Notes under the pieces: model-generated | What the model saw: only the letters and a program-made list of their open reading frames with translations | What the model was told of the DNA's origin: nothing | Databases searched by the model: none | Assembly (NCBI GenBank): GCA_000470535.1 | Contig: CBRG010000174.1 | Coordinates: 1 to 35,380, forward strand | Length of the DNA: 35,380 nucleotides | Reading direction: 5' to 3' | DNA from: Streptomyces sp. AW19M42 | GTDB lineage: Bacteria; Actinomycetota; Actinomycetes; Streptomycetales; Streptomycetaceae | Program-made: the position numbers and the translations under genes | Shown here: in pieces, positions 31,328-35,380 of the stretch | Position numbering within the stretch: position 1 is the first letter of the stretch | Layout: every line of letters starts with the position of its first letter

Positions 31328-32405
31328 GGGACACCCCCGCCCCCTGCGGCAGCAGCACCGCGTCCCGCGCCGCGAAGTGCAGCGTCGCCGTGTCCCCCAG
31401 TACGGGCGTCTCCCGCAGCTCCCGGACATCCGCCTTGATCCGGTGCCCGTCGACGTCGACGTACAGCCGGTGGGTGGAGCCGCGCCACTGGACCTCGGAG
31501 ATCGTGCCGGTCAGCGCGTTGGGGCCGGCGCCGAGCCCGACCAGGTGCGGCCGGACGCAGAGCGTGGCGGTCACGCCCTCGGCCACCTCGCCGGTGGGTA
31601 CGGCGAGTGCGTGCCCGGCGAAGTCCACGGTGTCGGAGGGTTTCGCGACGGTGACCGGCAGCAGGTTGGCGTTGCCGACGAACGAGGCGGTGAACTCCGT
31701 GCGCGGGCGCCGGTACAGCTCCTGCGGGGTGTCGCAGTCCCGCAGCCGGGCCCGGTCCATGACGGCGATCCGGTCCGCGAGGGTGAGCGCCTCGACCTGG
31801 TCGTGGGTGACGTACAGGATGGAGACGTCGGGCAGTTCCCGGTGCAGCCTGGCCAGTTCGGTGAGCATCCCGGAGCGCAGCTGGGCGTCGAGCGCGGAGA
31901 GCGGTTCGTCGAGCAGCAGGACACCGGGGCGGATGGCGAGGGCGCGGGCGATGGCGACGCGCTGCTGCTGGCCGCCGGAGAGTTCGCGCGGGTAGCGGCG
32001 GGCGTACCCGGCCATGCCGACGAGTTCGAGCGCCTCGCTGACCCGGCCGGGGATCTCCGACCTGTCGGCCTTCCGGGCCTTCAGGCCGAAGGCGACGTTG
32101 TCCTGGACCCGCAGGTGCGGGAAGAGTGCGTAGCTCTGGACGACCATGCCGATGCCGCGTTTGTGCGGCGGCAGGGCGGTGACGTCGCGGTCACCGATGA
32201 ACACCCGCCCGGAGACCGGCCGGACGAATCCGGCGACGGCGCGCAGGGCGGTCGTCTTGCCGGATCCGGAGGGCCCGAGCAGGGCCATGACCTCGCCGGG
32301 TTCGACGGTGAGATCGAGGCCGTCCAGGACGGTGTTCCCGCCGTACGCGACGCTGACCCGGTCGAACCTGATGCCGCTGCGGACGGCCGCGGCCCCGCCC
32401 GTCAT
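31320..32405 (-). CDS. Phosphonate-type ABC importer, ATPase
   Basis: A 361-residue ABC ATPase (PhnT/PotA-like). Walker A is GPSGSGKT (residues 44-51), Q-loop VVQSYALFPH, signature LSGGQQQR, Walker B VLLLDEPLSALD, switch VTHDQVEA. A C-terminal TOBE/MOP-like domain of about 110 residues follows (RPHLVGLG onward), giving regulation or stability as in the spermidine/iron/phosphonate class. The start overlaps the hydrolase stop by 4 bp (ATGA). Confidence 0.9.
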   Translation of the reverse strand: MTGGAAAVRSGIRFDRVSVAYGGNTVLDGLDLTVEPGEVMALLGPSGSGKTTALRAVAGFVRPVSGRVFIGDRDVTALPPHKRGIGMVVQSYALFPHLRVQDNVAFGLKARKADRSEIPGRVSEALELVGMAGYARRYPRELSGGQQQRVAIARALAIRPGVLLLDEPLSALDAQLRSGMLTELARLHRELPDVSILYVTHDQVEALTLADRIAVMDRARLRDCDTPQELYRRPRTEFTASFVGNANLLPVTVAKPSDTVDFAGHALAVPTGEVAEGVTATLCVRPHLVGLGAGPNALTGTISEVQWRGSTHRLYVDVDGHRIKADVRELRETPVLGDTATLHFAARDAVLLPQGAGVSHG

Positions 32406-33109
32406 GCCTCGGCCCGCGCGATCAGGTCCGGCAGTCCGGCCACGGAGCCCAGCACATGGGTGGCGCCGCTGCGGATGAGCCGGTCCTTGTCGTGGGCGCC
32501 GGTGAGGACGCCCGCGACGATCCCGGCCCCGGAGCGCACGCCGCTGAGCATGTCGTACGAGGTGTCCCCCGCGACGACGGTCCGCCGGACGTCGTCCACG
32601 GCGCCGGTGCGCAGGAGCGCGGCGAGGACCATGTCCGGGTAGGGGCGGCCGCGGCCGCCCGCGTCGGCGGGGCAGAGGGTCAGCTCGACGAGGTCCTGCC
32701 AGCCGAGTGCGGTGAGGATCGCGTCCTGGGTGGCGCGGGCGAAGCCGGTGGACAGGACCACGGTGCGGCCCTCGGCCCGGAGCCGCTCGATGGCCTCGGG
32801 GGCGCCTGGGACGGGGGCTATGAGGCCGCCGTCGACCAGGTGACCGTACGCCTCCTCGAAGGCGGCGTTGGCCTGCTGGGCGAGGGCTTCCTCACCGAAG
32901 AGGTGACGGAACACGGTGATCTTGGACTCGCCCATGGTGGCGCGGACGTAGTCGAGCTTCTCGGCGTGGTCGTCGGAGCCGGGGTGCACGCCGAGGTGTT
33001 CGGCGGCGGTGGAGAAGGCCCGCTCGACGAGGCCGCCGTCGGAGACGGTGGTCCCGGCCATGTCGAGGACGATCAGGTTGTGGGTGTGGTGCGTGGTCAA
33101 CTTCGTCAC
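32402..33109 (-). CDS. PhnX-like phosphonatase (HAD family, TIGR03351 type)
   Basis: A 235-residue HAD hydrolase closest in motif to phosphonoacetaldehyde hydrolase. The nucleophile loop is VLDMAGTTV (Asp16; PhnX has the same D-x-AGTT form). Motif II is STGFARATQ, and GRPYPDMV matches the GRPYPWM segment of PhnX. Mg binding is in AGDTSYDMLSG. In the cap, ATMGESKIT places Lys63 where PhnX has the Schiff-base lysine (MGLLKID), so C-P cleavage of an aldehyde phosphonate is plausible. It is shorter than PhnX (about 265-275 residues). Start GTG 33109 overlaps the FAD enzyme stop by 4 bp, so the two are coupled. The family is named from curated TIGR03351, recalled rather than searched. Confidence 0.86.
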   Translation of the reverse strand: MTKLTTHHTHNLIVLDMAGTTVSDGGLVERAFSTAAEHLGVHPGSDDHAEKLDYVRATMGESKITVFRHLFGEEALAQQANAAFEEAYGHLVDGGLIAPVPGAPEAIERLRAEGRTVVLSTGFARATQDAILTALGWQDLVELTLCPADAGGRGRPYPDMVLAALLRTGAVDDVRRTVVAGDTSYDMLSGVRSGAGIVAGVLTGAHDKDRLIRSGATHVLGSVAGLPDLIARAEA

Positions 33110-34230
33110 CAGCCCAGTTCGTTGGCGGTCGTCTCTGCGATGGCGGGCGAGCAGGTCATGCCGCGGCCGCCCGGTCCGGTGACCAGCCAGACGCCGTCCC
33201 GTACCTGCTGGCGGTGGACGACGCGGCCGGTGTCGGTGCACTGGGCGTAGACCCCGGCCCAGCGGTGGCGGATGCGCGGCAGCGGGCGGCCGAGGAAGGA
33301 CTCGACGACGCCGGTGAGGTGCTCGTACGGCTCCTCGACGGTGTCGAAGGAGAAGGGGTGCTCGTACTCGTGGGTGTCACCGATGGTCAGTCCGCCGTCG
33401 CGGCGCTGCACCATCAGGAGCTGCATCCGGTGCTCCGCGGCGGTGGCGGCCTGGGGCTGTCCGGCGTTGAGGGCGTCGAGCGCCTCGCCCCGGTAGGCGG
33501 GGTAGTAGCGGAAGCTGTCGGCGTCCGCGACGGACGTGGTGAGCTTCTCCCCGAGCGCGTCGGTCTGCATCATCTGGAGGCGGACCCGGCGCACCGGCAG
33601 GTCGGGGCCGGCCAGTTCGCGGACGAGCCCGCCGAGCCAGGCGCCGGTGGCCAGGACGACGGCGTCGCCGGTGTGCACGTCGCCGTGGTCGTCGCGGACG
33701 GACGCGGAGCCGACGACCTCGCGCACCTCGCGGCCCCCGAGGTAGGTGTACCGGCCGGAGGCCAGCAGCTGCCGCTTCAGGGCGAGTTGGGCGATGCGCG
33801 GCTCCACGGCCGCGTCCCGCTCGCACCACAGGGCCGCGCGGAAGTCGCCGCGCAGCGCCGGGTTGACCGCGCGGGCCTCGGCGGCGGTGAGCAGCTCGTA
33901 GCCGCGGGCCGCCGCGTCGGGTCGGGCGACGGCGGCCTCGGCCACGGCGGTCTCCCGTTCGGTCCGCAGCGGGGTGAGCGAACCGCAGGCACGGAAGCCC
34001 AGGTCGGCCACCCGCTCCCCGATGGACTCCCACAGCTCACGGGCGCGGAGCGCGGTCTCCAGCTCCTCGCCACCGGCCCGGCCACTGACCCATATCTGTC
34101 CGAAATTGCGGAGTGACGCCCCGCGTGCCTCGCTCTCGCGCTCGATCTGTACGACCTCGTGGCCGCGGTTCACTGCGTGCCAGGCGTGCATGGTTCCCAC
34201 CACGCCGGCTCCTACGACGATGACTCTCAC
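33106..34230 (-). CDS. FAD-dependent amine oxidase of phosphonate clusters (TIGR03364 type)
   Basis: A 374-residue DAO/GlyOx-like flavoenzyme. The FAD fold starts at residue 3 with VIVVGAGVVG (GxGxxG at 7-12). The acidic end of strand 2 is in VQIERES, and the flavin C-terminal motif is WLVTGPGGRGMTCSPAIAE. Family TIGR03364 has been linked by synteny to the PhnX-like TIGR03351 proteins, as seen here. It probably oxidatively deaminates an aminoalkylphosphonate to the aldehyde used by the hydrolase, releasing ammonia or an amine and hydrogen peroxide. It is the first gene of the operon. GTG 34230 follows GAGGAG ten bases upstream. The exact substrate (2-aminoethylphosphonate, its N-methyl form or a hydroxylated form) is not settled by sequence. 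Confidence 0.86.
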   Translation of the reverse strand: MRVIVVGAGVVGTMHAWHAVNRGHEVVQIERESEARGASLRNFGQIWVSGRAGGEELETALRARELWESIGERVADLGFRACGSLTPLRTERETAVAEAAVARPDAAARGYELLTAAEARAVNPALRGDFRAALWCERDAAVEPRIAQLALKRQLLASGRYTYLGGREVREVVGSASVRDDHGDVHTGDAVVLATGAWLGGLVRELAGPDLPVRRVRLQMMQTDALGEKLTTSVADADSFRYYPAYRGEALDALNAGQPQAATAAEHRMQLLMVQRRDGGLTIGDTHEYEHPFSFDTVEEPYEHLTGVVESFLGRPLPRIRHRWAGVYAQCTDTGRVVHRQQVRDGVWLVTGPGGRGMTCSPAIAETTANELGW

Positions 34231-34306
34231 GACGGCAACGCTCCTCGGGACGGGTGACCCGTACGGATCGGTACGGCAACGGGAGGGTGAACTGAGCCCT
34301 AAACCT

Positions 34307-34321
34307 GGCCTAGACCCGTTA
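34307..34321 (-). promoter_or_regulatory. GntR/HutC-type box before the phosphonate operon
   Basis: GGCCTAGACCCGTTA, identical to 28483-28497, is 77 bp upstream of the FAD enzyme start, in the only promoter-sized gap between the regulator and the operon. It is the likely binding site of the adjacent GntR protein. Confidence 0.72.
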
Positions 34322-34375
34322 CGTTTCCGTTATCGACGTGAGTCGATCCGCCGTCCGCTCGCGATGCGTTACGGG

Positions 34376-35140
34376 TCAGCCGCGTCCGCTCAGGTGGGCG
34401 GTGAAGGAGAACCGGTCGCCGCGGAACAGGGTCCGTACCCGCTCCAGCGGCTGCCCGCCCGCGTCCCGCGAGACCCGGTGGATCAGCAGCATGGGCAGCG
34501 CGGGCGGCGTACCGATGAGCAGCGCCTCGCGCGGGGTGGCGAGCACGGTCTCGATCCGCTCGTCCGCGTCTCCGAAGGAGATCCCGAGCCGGTCGTGGAG
34601 GTAGGCGTAGAACGACGAGTCGGGGTCGAACTTCTCGGCCAGGTCCGGCACCCGGGCCACACTGACGTACGTGCTCTCCAGCCCGACCCGGTCGTCGTCC
34701 GCGAGCAGCACCCGCTCCAGGTGCCAGACCGGCTCCCCGCGCTCCGCCCCGATCTCGGCGGCGAGCGCCTCGGGGCAGGGGAAGCGTTCCAGTCCGATGA
34801 GACGGCGCCCCGGGGTGCGGCCCTGCCGGCGTACGCCCTCCGTGTAGCTGGCGAGGGAGAGCGGCTGCTCCAGCTTGGGGCCCGCGACCACCGTGCCCCG
34901 GCCCTGCCGGGCGAGGCGCCCCTCCAGGAGCAGTTCGCGCAGCGCCTGGCGCACGGTCTCGCGCGACACCCCGTAGCGCAGGGCGAGGTCGCGCTCCGGC
35001 GGGAGCATGCCGCCCTCTCCCAACTCCTCGATGAGGACGGAGACATGGGCCTTCACGGCGTAGTACTTGGGAATACGGCCGTGCTCCGGGATGCCGGAGC
35101 GGATCGGTGCGCCAGGTGCCTGGTCGTGCGGGTAGTCCAC
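34376..35140 (-). CDS. GntR-family regulator, HutC/UTRA type
   Basis: A 254-residue regulator. The winged helix covers about residues 22-85 (PKYYAVKAHVSVLIEELGEGGMLPPERDLALRYGVSRETVRQALREL, then ARQGRGTVVAG). The UTRA ligand-binding domain follows (EPVWHLERVLLADDDRVGLESTYV and ERVRTLFRGDRFSFTAHL). It is just upstream of the phosphonate operon on the same strand and likely represses it until a phosphonate or product binds, in the manner of PhnR/PhnF-type HutC regulators. The start is uncertain: GTG 35140 is chosen from the family's usual length, but no strong ribosome binding site is visible and ATGs at 35164 and 35188 are possible. Confidence 0.86.
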   Translation of the reverse strand: MDYPHDQAPGAPIRSGIPEHGRIPKYYAVKAHVSVLIEELGEGGMLPPERDLALRYGVSRETVRQALRELLLEGRLARQGRGTVVAGPKLEQPLSLASYTEGVRRQGRTPGRRLIGLERFPCPEALAAEIGAERGEPVWHLERVLLADDDRVGLESTYVSVARVPDLAEKFDPDSSFYAYLHDRLGISFGDADERIETVLATPREALLIGTPPALPMLLIHRVSRDAGGQPLERVRTLFRGDRFSFTAHLSGRG

Positions 35141-35230
35141 GGCCCGATGGTGGCAGACGGACATGAACACCGCTGAACGCTCCGGCATTCGGCGGCCGGA
35201 AGCCGGCGCCGGGAGACAAGCTGCGGGAAG

Positions 35231-35380
35231 TCAGCGCCGGGTGCGGCGCGTCCGGCGCGACCAGACCACCACAGCCCCGCCACCGATCAGGAAACCGGAG
35301 ACGGTGAGGACCGGCCGGGGCAACGCCACGGGGATACCGGTCCTGGCCAGCTCCGGGACCCCCGCCGGGTCCCGGCCGGG
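35231..35380 (-). CDS. C-terminal tail of a sortase-anchored surface protein (partial)
   Basis: The window edge cuts this gene; only the last 49 codons and the TGA stop are present. They encode a cell-wall sorting signal: Pro/Gly-rich wall spacer, the LAxTG motif (ELARTG), a hydrophobic helix (VLTVSGFLIGGGAVVVW) and a basic tail (SRRTRRTRR). LAxTG is the motif used by class E sortases in Streptomyces, distinct from the class F enzyme at 24603. The extracellular part, and so the function, lies outside the window. Confidence 0.85.
   Translation of the reverse strand, partial: PGRDPAGVPELARTGIPVALPRPVLTVSGFLIGGGAVVVWSRRTRRTRR

Overview
The window is GC-rich throughout. Its genes have GTG, ATG or TTG starts behind purine-rich ribosome binding sites, and it carries Tat-dependent lipoproteins, a class F sortase, an LAxTG surface-protein tail, DasR-like sites and a chitin-type LPMO. 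All of this points to a Streptomyces (or very close actinomycete) chromosome. I see no insertion sequence, phage gene, CRISPR array or rRNA.

Layout. (1) 1-7586: a luciferase-like flavin oxidoreductase and a maleate-isomerase/Asp-racemase-like enzyme on the minus strand, divergent from a D-2-hydroxyacid dehydrogenase and an ectoine-type polar amino acid ABC importer (ehuB-C-D-A), closed by an IclR regulator and a bidirectional terminator. (2) 7612-16343: a complete alpha-glucan utilisation locus on the minus strand: LacI regulator, CUT1 sugar importer (binding protein and two permeases), a secreted multi-domain beta-helix enzyme with the GH87 alpha-1,3-glucanase Asp triad, and a cytoplasmic GH13 alpha-glucosidase. 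(3) 16508-20602: tRNA-Lys(CTT), an MFS exporter with what looks like a leaderless promoter, a convergent acyl-CoA synthetase, and a chitin-active AA10 LPMO behind DasR-like boxes. (4) 20647-23946: an SPFH membrane protein and a secreted NlpC/P60-like peptidoglycan hydrolase, then a second identical tRNA-Lys. (5) 23991-24530: gene-poor. (6) 24531-25908: class F sortase and a membrane-anchored surface protein whose Shine-Dalgarno sits in a perfect hairpin. (7) 26000-35140: a NagD-like phosphatase, an exported alkaline-phosphatase-superfamily enzyme and a six-gene phosphonate operon (FAD amine oxidase, PhnX-like hydrolase, ABC importer) with a HutC-type GntR regulator upstream. (8) 35231-35380: the tail of a sortase-anchored protein cut by the window edge.

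The most interesting system is the phosphonate region. It has no visible PhnW transaminase; an FAD oxidase is coupled to a phosphonatase-like hydrolase that keeps a lysine at the Schiff-base position. A 15-bp operator-like sequence (GGCCTAGACCCGTTA) is repeated exactly in front of both this operon and the exported phosphohydrolase, at 77 and 78 bp from their starts. This suggests one regulon in which an exported enzyme frees a phosphonate from an ester, the ABC system imports it, and the FAD enzyme plus hydrolase break the C-P bond. The glucan locus shows the same logic for alpha-1,3-glucan: secreted depolymerase, importer, intracellular glucosidase, local repressor.
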